A DNA stretch of 64,000 nucleotides from Sinorhizobium sp. A49 (GTDB lineage Bacteria; Pseudomonadota; Alphaproteobacteria; Rhizobiales; Rhizobiaceae), in the NCBI RefSeq assembly GCF_002002725.1, contig NZ_MUNW01000062.1, positions 434,001-498,000 of the forward strand. The letters are read 5' to 3'. The position numbers were made by a program, and so were the translations under genes. A model generated the notes under the pieces. It was not told where the DNA came from. It worked only from the letters and a program-made list of their open reading frames with translations, and ran no database searches. Numbering within the stretch: the first letter of the stretch is position 1; each line of letters begins with the position of its first letter. This document shows, piece after piece, positions 43,918-51,470 of this stretch.

Positions 43918-45069
43918 CTAGCCCCTTGGGCCGGTTCCGATGTCCTCGGGCAGCGGGGAATGCGACGCCGATTGCGCCCGCTCATCAAGTTCGGCTGCTG
44001 CCCACTCGAGAAACAGGTTGTATGCGACTGCCAAAAGGGTCGGCCCAAGGAAAAGCCCAATCAACCCGAAAGCCAGAACGCCGCCAACAAGCCCGAACAA
44101 GCTGAGCAAAACGGGCAGGTTGCTGTTTTGGTTGAGCAGATAGGGACGAATAAAATTGTCAATGGCGCTGACGAGCAAGAGGCCCCAGATGGCGATGAAG
44201 ATCGCCCACCCCATGGAACCTTGAAAGAGCAACCAGAGTGCAACAGGCGCCCACACGAAGGGCGGGCCTCCCGGCACGAATGACAGTGCGAAAGTCAGGC
44301 AACCCAACAATATCGGTTGAGGGACGCCGGCGATCCAGAAACCGATCCCGGCCAGCAAGCCTTGCGCAAGAGCGGTTCCGATCATCCCGTAGACGACGCC
44401 CTTCACGGTCAGACCGATGACCGCCAGCAATCTCTTGCCACGGGGACCGGCAACACGCTCACTGACCTGGCGCATGAAACCGGTCATGCGACGACCGTGC
44501 AGGAACAAGAAAAAGGTGATGAAGATGCTGAGCGCGAGTTCAAGGACGACGGAACCGAGGGCGGCTCCACCCGCAAGAGCGATATCGGTGACAGGGCCCG
44601 TGAGTTTCTTGAGTTCGGCGATAAACGCTGGGGCATCATGTGCGAGGTTTTCCCAGTAAACCGCCACGCTTTCGCCAATGACCGGCAGGCTCCTTACCCA
44701 GTTGGGTGGCGCGGGAGGCCCCTCACCCAGGACATGCGCAATTCCCTCGCCCAGATTTCCTATGTCGTCGGCGAGCGCGGTCACAAGAAAAGCAAGTGGT
44801 GCGGCCACAACGATGACAACCAGGATCGTCATGATCGCTGCGGCAAAGGCGCGGTAGCCTCCGACCGCGCGCTCGCAGTGGCGATAGAGCGGCCACGTCG
44901 AGAAACAGATCACCGCAGCCCACATTATCGCCGATAGGAAGGGCCAAAGAACCAGCGCGCAAGCAACGACCAGCAGCGCAAGCGCACTGGTGCCGAGAAC
45001 AGGTCCTATCCATCTGCGAAGGTCTGACATTGCCCGATCCGCCTTCGTTTCGGGGCACATTTCCGCCAC
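43918..45069 (-). CDS. AI-2E family (PerM) transporter
   Basis: A 383-residue membrane protein with about eight helices of the AI-2E/PerM permease family. LTVKGVVYGMIGTALAQGLLAGIGFW and LSFVPGGPPFVWAPVALWLL are the family's conserved segments, interrupted here. The first codon is GTG 45069; ATG 45060 or 45030 would also work, and the family usually starts near the latter. Members export autoinducers, organic ions or act as Na+/H+ antiporters; the substrate here is unknown. It lies in the stress cluster. Confidence 0.85.
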   Translation of the reverse strand: MAEMCPETKADRAMSDLRRWIGPVLGTSALALLVVACALVLWPFLSAIMWAAVICFSTWPLYRHCERAVGGYRAFAAAIMTILVVIVVAAPLAFLVTALADDIGNLGEGIAHVLGEGPPAPPNWVRSLPVIGESVAVYWENLAHDAPAFIAELKKLTGPVTDIALAGGAALGSVVLELALSIFITFFLFLHGRRMTGFMRQVSERVAGPRGKRLLAVIGLTVKGVVYGMIGTALAQGLLAGIGFWIAGVPQPILLGCLTFALSFVPGGPPFVWAPVALWLLFQGSMGWAIFIAIWGLLLVSAIDNFIRPYLLNQNSNLPVLLSLFGLVGGVLAFGLIGLFLGPTLLAVAYNLFLEWAAAELDERAQSASHSPLPEDIGTGPRG

Positions 45070-45487
45070 CTCGCCATAGCCATACCCACGCGCTGCTCTG
45101 CACGAACGCCGAACGGCAAGCGGGTCTGGCCAAGTCGGGTTGAACGCGAAACCGCGTCAACGCCGGCAGCGTGAGACCGGCCCGAGCATAGGCGCACGCC
45201 GGTAGTCGCACCGCATTTTCCGGCCGCTTCGCCTCACCGCAGACATGGCGATGGAAGCGTCGCGCGGCGATCCGGCCCTGCGTTTCATGGTTCGGGTAAG
45301 CGACGAGCATTGGCAACCGATAGCGGTACGCCGTTTTTCAAAGCTTGGAGAATCGAGTGATCGGAACGACGTGAACTCACGAACCCTTATCGCCGCGCGA
45401 TATTGGGCAATCCCCCTTCGAGGACCTCCTCGGAACAATCCGATCAATCCAGGAAGGGCATGCGAGTGTCCGTCCACTGAACAATAT
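45070..45487. other. Intergenic region without a recognised gene
   Basis: About 420 bp between the AI-2E gene and the small membrane peptide gene. Open frames exist on the plus strand, but they overlap the peptide gene and look unlike proteins. No repeat or terminator was noticed. Confidence 0.4.
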
Positions 45488-45571
45488 TCAATACCAGCGA
45501 CCGCGACCGTACCAGCCACCGCTGAGGACGAGAACGATCAGAACTATGATGAGCAGTGTGGTGATATCCAT
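45488..45571 (-). CDS. Small hydrophobic membrane peptide, 27 aa (DUF3309-like)
   Basis: ATG 45571 lies behind CAGGAGACC. The 27-residue peptide is one membrane helix, MDITTLLIIVLIVLVLSGG, followed by the Tyr/Gly/Arg tail WYGRGRWY. It resembles the tiny DUF3309-type peptides of alphaproteobacteria, which are induced by stress. An EcfG-like promoter lies upstream. The function is unknown. Confidence 0.75.
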   Translation of the reverse strand: MDITTLLIIVLIVLVLSGGWYGRGRWY

Positions 45572-45652
45572 TTGGGTCTCCTGGGAGTACCCTGGTGATC
45601 GTCAATCACGATGATGGACGATGCTATTTTGTGCTGTACTCCAACGTTCTAT

Positions 45653-45677
45653 AACGCGCCAGAAGTGTCTTCGTTCC
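45653..45677 (-). promoter_or_regulatory. EcfG-like promoter of the 27-aa peptide gene
   Basis: On the minus strand GGAAC (45677-45673) and CGTT (45656-45653) are separated by 16 bases, the general-stress spacing. The peptide ATG lies 82 bp downstream. Confidence 0.75.
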
Positions 45678-45727
45678 AGCCCGCATAGAAGGCGGCGAAA
45701 ACGCCGCCCTCCATCGAATGGACGGAC

Positions 45728-46099
45728 TTACTTGGCGCGGCGCCAGACACCGTTGACGCCATCACCCTTGACGTCTCCGGCCTTCTTGTCTTCGGCATAG
45801 GTGTAGAGCGGCTTGCCATCGTAGGCCCACATGTCCTTGCCGGCCGTGTCCTTGACCAGCGACCACTCGCCTTCCGCCTTGGATTTCGCAGCGGCGTGGA
45901 ACGCGGGCCACATCTTCAGGCAATTGGTGTCGCAGTTGGACTTGCCCTTGGTGTCCTTGTCGAACGTATAGAGGGTCATGCCCGTGCCCGTGGTCATGAC
46001 CTTGCCCACCTTCGTGTCGACCATCTTGGCCGGCTCGGCGGCAAAGGCCGACAATGACGTAGCAGCGGCCACGCCCAATGCGATTAGAAGCGTTTTCAT
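45728..46099 (-). CDS. Secreted COG4315-type protein with Yx(F/W)xxD-like repeats
   Basis: A 123-residue exported protein starting at ATG 46099, with a signal peptide ending in AFA. Two repeats carry the family pattern: LYTFDKDTKGKSNCDTNC and then MWAYDGKPLYTYAEDKKAGD. The Cys pair in the first repeat may bind a metal or form a disulfide. COG4315 proteins are periplasmic or lipid-anchored and are often stress induced; the role is unclear. An EcfG-like promoter lies 62 bp upstream. Confidence 0.85.
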   Translation of the reverse strand: MKTLLIALGVAAATSLSAFAAEPAKMVDTKVGKVMTTGTGMTLYTFDKDTKGKSNCDTNCLKMWPAFHAAAKSKAEGEWSLVKDTAGKDMWAYDGKPLYTYAEDKKAGDVKGDGVNGVWRRAK

Positions 46100-46160
46100 G
46101 ATTTTTTCCCATCGGGGATGCCAGCGGAATGCCGGTAGTGCCCGAAGTCTAACGCACAGG

Positions 46161-46185
46161 AACGCGTGGCTTCGGCGGCGGTTCC
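46161..46185 (-). promoter_or_regulatory. EcfG-like promoter of the COG4315 gene
   Basis: On the minus strand GGAAC (46185-46181) and CGTT (46164-46161) are 16 bases apart. The ATG of the COG4315-type gene is about 60 bp further downstream. Confidence 0.75.
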
Positions 46186-46279
46186 ATGACGACACCAACT
46201 TGGCCGCCTCGAGGCGAGCCGCACTTCTGCAGAGACGGGCAGCACCAGATGCGCTGCAGGTCGGCGACGTTTGATGACG

Positions 46280-46411
46280 TCACTGGGTCAGGCTATCAGA
46301 CTGCGTTGTCGGCGCGGACCCTGTAAACGTGACCGGCGCAGGCCTGAATGCCCAGACCAGCAGGATACTCATGGTGACGATGAGCAGAGAGAATACGAGA
46401 CGATTTGACAT
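46280..46411 (-). CDS. Small membrane protein, 43 aa
   Basis: ATG 46411 behind GGAGGAAGG opens a 43-residue product: one membrane helix, LVFSLLIVTMSILLVWAF, then a short Pro/Thr/Ser tail. The good ribosome binding site and hydrophobic profile argue for a real gene. No family is recognised. Confidence 0.6.
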   Translation of the reverse strand: MSNRLVFSLLIVTMSILLVWAFRPAPVTFTGSAPTTQSDSLTQ

Positions 46412-46635
46412 GGCGCCTTCCTCCATATTCGGAGCGCTGTGAATGCGGGTTGCAGCATTCGTCGCCGTTGTCAGGTCGAACATTTCTGGCAAGGAGACGC
46501 GCGGGTGCCTTCCTTATGGCCTCGCGGTCCGTGCGGTTAAGGAGCATTTTCAGGTATCCGGTCGCCGCATGGCAACACAAGAAAGTGTACCACATATCTT
46601 GCTTGCAAGGGCTGTGGCGCGGCGGAGTTACCGCG

Positions 46636-46869
46636 TCAAACGATCAATTGCACGATGTGGGAGAACGGCGTCATCGCCCAACGGCCGTTGTCATCCTTGG
46701 CTGTTCGGTAAATGATGAAGTCACGGCCGATGGTGAACTTCCCATGCATGGTGATCTCGTTACCGGTCGAGAGCACGGCTCGAAGCTCCGTTGCCTGACG
46801 TTTCTCAATTTGATCACTGATCAAATCGGCGAGGACCTGATCCACGATACCAGGCTTTGAATCAATCAA
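46636..46869 (-). CDS. Hypothetical protein, short C-terminal part convincing
   Basis: The frame is open from about 47229, but only the last 75 residues look like a protein: VDQVLADLISDQIEKRQATE, then STGNEITMHGKFTIGRDFII and a closing hydrophobic end. TTG 46869, behind a GGGGGT stretch, would give 77 residues, and I chose it for that reason. The sequence upstream is cysteine- and arginine-rich like a chance frame. No family is recognised; it may be a remnant of a longer gene. Confidence 0.35.
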   Translation of the reverse strand: MIDSKPGIVDQVLADLISDQIEKRQATELRAVLSTGNEITMHGKFTIGRDFIIYRTAKDDNGRWAMTPFSHIVQLIV

Positions 46870-47577
46870 TGGAACACCCCCGCTTTTTGAGACACCGTGC
46901 GGATGCGACGATGTCGGCACGGCAAACGTGACCACCCGACGTTTACCGCAACTCATGTTTGAGCCTAGCCAAGCGGCAAAGCAACGGGTTTTAAGATCGT
47001 GCTCATCATTCGCCTCGGTAAAACCGAACGGAAAGCCGCCAGCAGCCATGCTCGCAAGCCCGCACCGTTCGGCCGGGAATCTCGGCTCAGAAACCGTAGA
47101 AGCGCCTTTTGCAACGTCTTGGCAGCTGTTCGGCTCAAGACAACTTCGATCGAACCTTCGTCGCATTCCAGGCCGCAGGCAACGCGTGATCCATCGGTCG
47201 TGGGAAAGCTGCGGCCTCCAGAGAGACATCGGTCAAGGCGGACGAATAGGAGAGCTCAACTCGGCCAGAATGCACAACCGCCTCAATTGAAACTCAATCG
47301 ACGCGCTATGGTAGAGCCAAGTTGATTTGGCCGAATGTGGCTTTCGCGGTATCAGAACGTCGAACCGCCCCAATCCCCTAAATTCTCGACAGACAGGCAA
47401 GCTCGATTTCAGTGCTTGGCGCCAGCGCTTCGTTACGAGGCAGATCTCTTTCGAACCGTCTGTTCGTCCGCTCCATTGCGACGAGCATCATTCATCCGTC
47501 GGTAGCCAGCGCGAAAGCGCGGAACGGCTGTTCTCGCCGGTTGCTCTTACAGACGCTTGAGAAGGATCGAGACCATT
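46870..47577. other. Intergenic region, possibly decayed sequence
   Basis: About 700 bp with open frames on both strands but no frame with protein-like composition. It may be the decayed 5' part of the gene ending at 46636 plus the leader of the gene at 47578. No repeat was noticed. Confidence 0.35.
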
Positions 47578-47886
47578 ATGAGTGCACTCTCTTTCACGAA
47601 ACGCATCATCCGCAGCCCGGCCGACGCGCCGCCGATCCACCGTTTTCACGTTGGCCAGCTCGTGCGCTCCAAGGGGGCGTTGACGCGGGAATCGATGACC
47701 GGCGAAACCTATCGCATTACCGCGACCCTGCCGATCCGCGACAATGCGCTCCAGTATCGCGTACAGAGCAGCCGCGAAATCCATGAGCGGGTAGCGGATG
47801 AGGGCAATCTCGAGATGATTGTCGGCACCGGCAAGGATGGGCCAGCCCTGGCCGAACGAACCTTCAGGAGAACGCATATCCTGTAG
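47578..47886 (+). CDS. Small hypothetical protein, 102 aa
   Basis: ATG 47578 behind AAGGATCG opens a 102-residue basic protein. Its centre, HRFHVGQLVRSKGALTRE and TYRITATLPIRDNALQYRVQ, is a beta-rich pattern that recalls small rhizobial proteins of unknown function. It starts a run of three small genes on this strand. Confidence 0.6.
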   Translation: MSALSFTKRIIRSPADAPPIHRFHVGQLVRSKGALTRESMTGETYRITATLPIRDNALQYRVQSSREIHERVADEGNLEMIVGTGKDGPALAERTFRRTHIL

Positions 47887-47932
47887 GGCCATCGTACAGG
47901 GCATCCGAACAGATCAGCCACGGGAGGCGATC

Positions 47933-48055
47933 ATGAAGTACCACATACCGGCTCAGATCTATCTCTTCGACTATCGCGGTCTGTTTGCCTGGATTGCCGT
48001 GACGGTCGCCATCGCCGTCGTCATAATGACGATCCTTTTCGGCCGGATCCTGTGA
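47933..48055 (+). CDS. Small single-helix membrane protein, 40 aa
   Basis: ATG 47933 is preceded by CGGGAGG. The 40-residue protein has a short polar start and one helix, GLFAWIAVTVAIAVVIMTIL, at residues 16-35. It is 46 bp behind the previous gene. Function unknown. Confidence 0.6.
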   Translation: MKYHIPAQIYLFDYRGLFAWIAVTVAIAVVIMTILFGRIL

Positions 48056-48130
48056 TGGCGCAAAGCCGAACGCCTATCCGCCCGGCCGACCGCTGGCCGC
48101 GTTGGCTTACCGCCTAGAAAGGACCATCCC

Positions 48131-48394
48131 ATGTCACTGAGCTTCCCCAACCAAAGCCGAAGTTTCGACGATACAAGAAAAGCCGTTCGCTTCCTTGGCC
48201 ACGATGGCATGTTGGAAGTGCCCTTCTATGTCGAAGCGGAAGCGCTCGCCCGCGGCGCGCCCACCCGCACGACCGAGGCGGCCTGCCTGCAGGCATTCGA
48301 CGCCGCACGCAACAAGATCTACGACGTTGCAAAGGCAGCCTACGCCCACGGGCGCCGGACGATCTACGTCCTGACGGCCGCGGACTTCCGGTAG
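48131..48394 (+). CDS. DUF1488 family protein
   Basis: An 87-residue protein starting MSLSFPNQSRSFDDTRKAV with GHDGMLEVPFYVEAEAL and AFDAARNKIYDVAKAAY, the conserved blocks of DUF1488. Family members are small cytoplasmic proteins of unknown role, common in alphaproteobacteria. The start follows a GAAAGGA region. It is the last of the small genes here. Confidence 0.8.
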   Translation: MSLSFPNQSRSFDDTRKAVRFLGHDGMLEVPFYVEAEALARGAPTRTTEAACLQAFDAARNKIYDVAKAAYAHGRRTIYVLTAADFR

Positions 48395-48756
48395 ATCTCA
48401 AAATCCGCTTCGGATCGTAAAGGCACATCGTGACGCCTGTCGATACGATCCGGGCCGGCAGTCCCTGTATCCGCCGAGCCGTTGCCCGACAGCCAATCCT
48501 GGTATCGGCCCGGCATCCACGTCCAACGCTCGTCGGACGGTAACGCGGCCAACAGAACCATCCCCCCAATATGCAGCAAGGCCGCGTCGTCATGGTCGCC
48601 TAATAGGGCGCGCAAAATCCGGTGCTCACCGCTTCGTTCGACGACCGCCTCGACGTTTCCCCACATCCTCTCGAACCCATAAGCCCGATGTCGGACAGCT
48701 GGCAGACAGCGTTTCCGCGATAGGCAAACGGCAGAGATCGCTTGTTGGAGATGCAC
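48395..48756. other. Intergenic region without a recognised gene
   Basis: About 360 bp between the DUF1488 gene and the cytochrome gene. No terminator, promoter consensus or frame is convincing. Confidence 0.35.
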
Positions 48757-49263
48757 ATGACCCAGATCGTAGCGAAATATTCGCGCTTGCAGATTGCGCT
48801 TCACTGGACGATTGCCCTGTTGGTCCTTTTCCAATTGGTGTTCGGTGAAAGCATGACAACGGTCGTCGATGCAGCGGAAGAGGGACAAACCGCCTCCGGC
48901 GCCGACCAGTTCCTGGCAAGCGCACACTATTGGGTCGGACTTTCCGTTCTGGCGCTGGTTGCCGTGCGCATCCTGGTGCGCGCCGCTATCGGCGCACCGC
49001 CACCGGCAGCCGCATCGAAACCGATCGAGTTCGCATCACGGGCCATGCATATGCTGTTCTATGTCCTGCTTGTTGCTGTCCCCGTCACTGGCCTGATGGC
49101 ACTTTATGTCTCCGATGAATTCGGTGACATTCACGCTGCCGCAAAGCCCATCTTCATCGGCATGATCGCACTTCATGCCCTAGCCGCTCTCCTGCATCAT
49201 TGGGTCCTGAAGGATGGAACCCTCGGGAGGATGCTGCCATCGAAAGTACGCGACGGAATGTGA
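48757..49263 (+). CDS. Cytochrome b561-type membrane protein
   Basis: A 168-residue four-helix di-heme protein of the prokaryotic cytochrome b561/CybB family. The heme-ligand histidines are in ALHWTIALLV (His about 17), SAHYWVGLS, MHMLFYVLL and ALHALAALLHH. It starts at ATG 48757 behind TTGGAG. These proteins pass electrons across the inner membrane, for example from superoxide to quinone. It is probably a member of the stress cluster, although no EcfG site was found. Confidence 0.9.
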   Translation: MTQIVAKYSRLQIALHWTIALLVLFQLVFGESMTTVVDAAEEGQTASGADQFLASAHYWVGLSVLALVAVRILVRAAIGAPPPAAASKPIEFASRAMHMLFYVLLVAVPVTGLMALYVSDEFGDIHAAAKPIFIGMIALHALAALLHHWVLKDGTLGRMLPSKVRDGM

Positions 49264-49401
49264 GCGGACGATTGCAGGTCGCTCTTGATTGCCAACTGCG
49301 CTAGCCGCTCCCGCCGAGACCCAGGCCAACCACCACACCCTTAAGCCGCCGGTAACGGGGCAACCGCCATATCTGTTGCGACCGAAGCATCAGGGCCCGG
49401 C

Positions 49402-50205
49402 ATGGCGGATGCAGAAAACGAAACGATCACCACCGGCAAACAGCCGGGCCGCGTCGTCATCATGACGGCAGGCGGTGAAAATCCGTGGGTCATGATCAAT
49501 GCGCTCGCCGCGCGTTTTGACGATATCGTCGTTCTTGAGGAGCAGCCGGAATCCAAGGGTCTTTTCCTGCGCCGGCGGGCGCGAAAGCTCGGCTGGCCGA
49601 CGGCCCTTGGGCAACTGGCAACCATGGTTGCCTCGCGTTTCGGCAAGCGCTTTACCCGGAAAAGAGCGCAGGAAATCCTGCGGCTCTACGGCGTATCGGC
49701 AACACCCGATCCGCATGTGCCAGTGCGGCAGATCGTTTCCGTCAACGACGGCGAGGCCGCTACCCATACCCGGCAGCTCGCGCCCGAGGTCGTCTTTCTC
49801 ATCAGTTGCCGCATGCTGAAGCCGGCGGTCCTGACGCAGATCCCCTGCCCTGTGATCAATTTCCATGCCGGCATCAACCCGCGCTATCGCGGCCTGATGG
49901 GCGGCTACTGGGCACGGATCAACGACGATGTCGGCAACTTCGGCGCGACCTTGCATCTGGTCGACGAAGGCGTCGATACCGGCGGCATCCTCTACCAGTC
50001 GCGCCAGATGCCCGCCCGCCGCGATACGATGCACACCTATCCGCTGCTGCAGACGGCCGCGTCCACCGGCATCGCCATTGCCGCCGTCGGAGATGCTCTC
50101 GAAGGCCAGCTGCGACCGCTCAATGTCGCAGGCCCGTCGCAACAATGGTATCACCCGCCGATCTGGACATGGCTCTGGAACGGAATTCGGCGCGGCATCT
50201 GGTAG
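49402..50205 (+). CDS. Formyltransferase-fold protein next to the C1 operon
   Basis: A 267-residue protein with the formyltransferase catalytic motif: VINFHAGINPRYRG at residues 151-164, holding Asn and His, and GATLHLVDEGVDTGGI at 181-196, holding the Asp. This is the fold of GART and methionyl-tRNA formyltransferase; the first 100 residues do not match either and are alpha-helical. It may transfer or hydrolyse a formyl group on tetrahydrofolate or a sugar. Its position 360 bp ahead of the folate-linked operon supports a role in one-carbon metabolism, which is inference. Confidence 0.82.
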   Translation: MADAENETITTGKQPGRVVIMTAGGENPWVMINALAARFDDIVVLEEQPESKGLFLRRRARKLGWPTALGQLATMVASRFGKRFTRKRAQEILRLYGVSATPDPHVPVRQIVSVNDGEAATHTRQLAPEVVFLISCRMLKPAVLTQIPCPVINFHAGINPRYRGLMGGYWARINDDVGNFGATLHLVDEGVDTGGILYQSRQMPARRDTMHTYPLLQTAASTGIAIAAVGDALEGQLRPLNVAGPSQQWYHPPIWTWLWNGIRRGIW

Positions 50206-50566
50206 GAAAACCGCCCGCAGATTTGCCGCTGCCCGGTCACTGCCCTTGGCAGTCAGAAGGCCCTAAGACCCTGAAATTTCTGGCACTCCGCAAGGGATGG
50301 ATATCCCGAAGCATGGGCTTGCCCGCGACGCCTTAACGCGTAGAGTGCCGGGGGCTTCCGACGTTCTGCGCCGGCGTCGTTTTTGGACATATCCTACGTC
50401 GTGGCGAGGTGAGCCACGACGCCCGGACATAAGCATTGTCGCACTACAGCGCCGCGCGTCCCATCAGACGCGCAAAGGTCGCTGTAGCACTTTAGAGTGC
50501 TGCATGTTTTTGACCTTTAATCGGCTCCGACTAAAGGAAACATGCAGAGGAGGAGAACGACACCCG
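50206..50566. other. Intergenic region holding a RIME-like repeat
   Basis: The 360 bp between the formyltransferase gene and the Virul_Fac gene contains the repeat at 50444-50546 and the promoter or leader of the operon. Nothing else was recognised. Confidence 0.6.
50444..50546 (-). repeat. RIME-like palindromic repeat, copy 2
   Basis: CTACAGCGCCGCGCGTCCC pairs with the later GACGCGCAAAGGTCGCTGTAG to form a long hairpin, and CTTTAATCGGCTCCGACTAAAG makes a second one. Both are the reverse of the copy at 5812-5903. It lies just ahead of the Virul_Fac gene and could affect its leader. Confidence 0.75.
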
Positions 50567-50869
50567 ATGGCAGATCGCATAATCGTCTACTGGCGCGACA
50601 TACCGGCCCAGGTCATCATCAAGAAGGGCCGCACCACCGCCAAGCGCGAGCTTTCGCTGCGCTTTACCGAGGCGATCGACATGTGCGCCATGCGCACCGG
50701 TGCCGCCGAAACCGACGACTATCTCGCGGAATGGCGCAAGGCCGAGCCCGAGCCCGTTTCCGACGACCTGGAGGCGGAAGCCGATCGGGCCGCCGCCGAA
50801 CTCGAAGCGGCCTTTGACCGCGAACGCCTGGTTGCTCTTGTCAAATCCGGGGGCCGCGACAATGGCTGA
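50567..50869 (+). CDS. Virulence factor-like (Virul_Fac, PF13769) protein in C1 operon
   Basis: A 100-residue protein behind AGGAGGAGAACGACACCCG. RIIVYWRDIPAQVIIKKGRT and KRELSLRFTEAIDMCAMRTGAAETDDYLAEW are the conserved blocks of the so-called virulence factor family. Despite the name, its place here, overlapping the next gene by eight bases, ties it to the folate/corrinoid operon. It may be a small subunit or regulator of the MetF complex; that is inference. Confidence 0.8.
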   Translation: MADRIIVYWRDIPAQVIIKKGRTTAKRELSLRFTEAIDMCAMRTGAAETDDYLAEWRKAEPEPVSDDLEAEADRAAAELEAAFDRERLVALVKSGGRDNG

Positions 50870-51470
50870 GCCGAAGATCGCAGGTGCGGCGGAGGCGAAG
50901 ATCGTCAAGGGCAATGCAGCGGCCGCCGCCAAGGCTGCGACCGGCGCCTTTACGCCATCGGGCGTTTCCCCGAGCCGCCGCTCGCGCCACAAATATACGG
51001 TCCGGCTCTGGGCCGTGCGCAACTCACGCTTCCTCGAATGGTTCTACAACCGCTTTGCCGACCTGTTCCTGCTCTTGCATCCATTGTGGAAGGCGATCGG
51101 CTACAACCGGGTGGAGCGACCCGTCACCTTCGTCGAACGCCACGTCAAGGGCTTTCTGTTCGACTGTCGCATGTGCGGCCAGTGCGCGCTGTCATCGACC
51201 GGCATGTCCTGCCCGATGAACTGTCCGAAGCAGCTGCGCAACGGCCCCTGCGGCGGTGTGCGCGCCAACGGCAACTGCGAGGTCGAGCCGGATATGCCCT
51301 GCGTCTGGGTGCAGGCGTGGAAAGGCTCGCAGAACATGACGAAGGGTGACGCGATCTTGAACGTGCAGAAACCGGTCAACCAATCGCTGCGCGAAACCTC
51401 CTCCTGGCTGCGGGTGACGGCGGAAGCTGCCGCCCGCCGCGAAGCGCAGGCGAAAGAGAACCAGGCATGA
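50862..51470 (+). CDS. Methylenetetrahydrofolate reductase C-terminal-type (MetV-like) cysteine-rich protein
   Basis: A 202-residue protein with eight cysteines between residues 102 and 147: CRMCGQC, MSCPMNC, NGPCGG, NCE and MPCVW. This is the MTHFR_C (PF12225) pattern, which in acetogens forms the MetV partner of MetF and holds iron-sulfur clusters. The start overlaps the preceding gene and the stop overlaps the MetF start by ATGA. I infer that it feeds or takes electrons for MetF when methyl-THF is oxidised. The first 60 residues are a basic, alanine-rich tail. Confidence 0.88.
   Translation: MAEPKIAGAAEAKIVKGNAAAAAKAATGAFTPSGVSPSRRSRHKYTVRLWAVRNSRFLEWFYNRFADLFLLLHPLWKAIGYNRVERPVTFVERHVKGFLFDCRMCGQCALSSTGMSCPMNCPKQLRNGPCGGVRANGNCEVEPDMPCVWVQAWKGSQNMTKGDAILNVQKPVNQSLRETSSWLRVTAEAAARREAQAKENQA

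Noticed and set aside
47327-47560. 77-codon plus-strand frame ahead of the 47578 gene
   Set aside because: No ribosome binding site and a composition typical of chance frames; no match to a known family.
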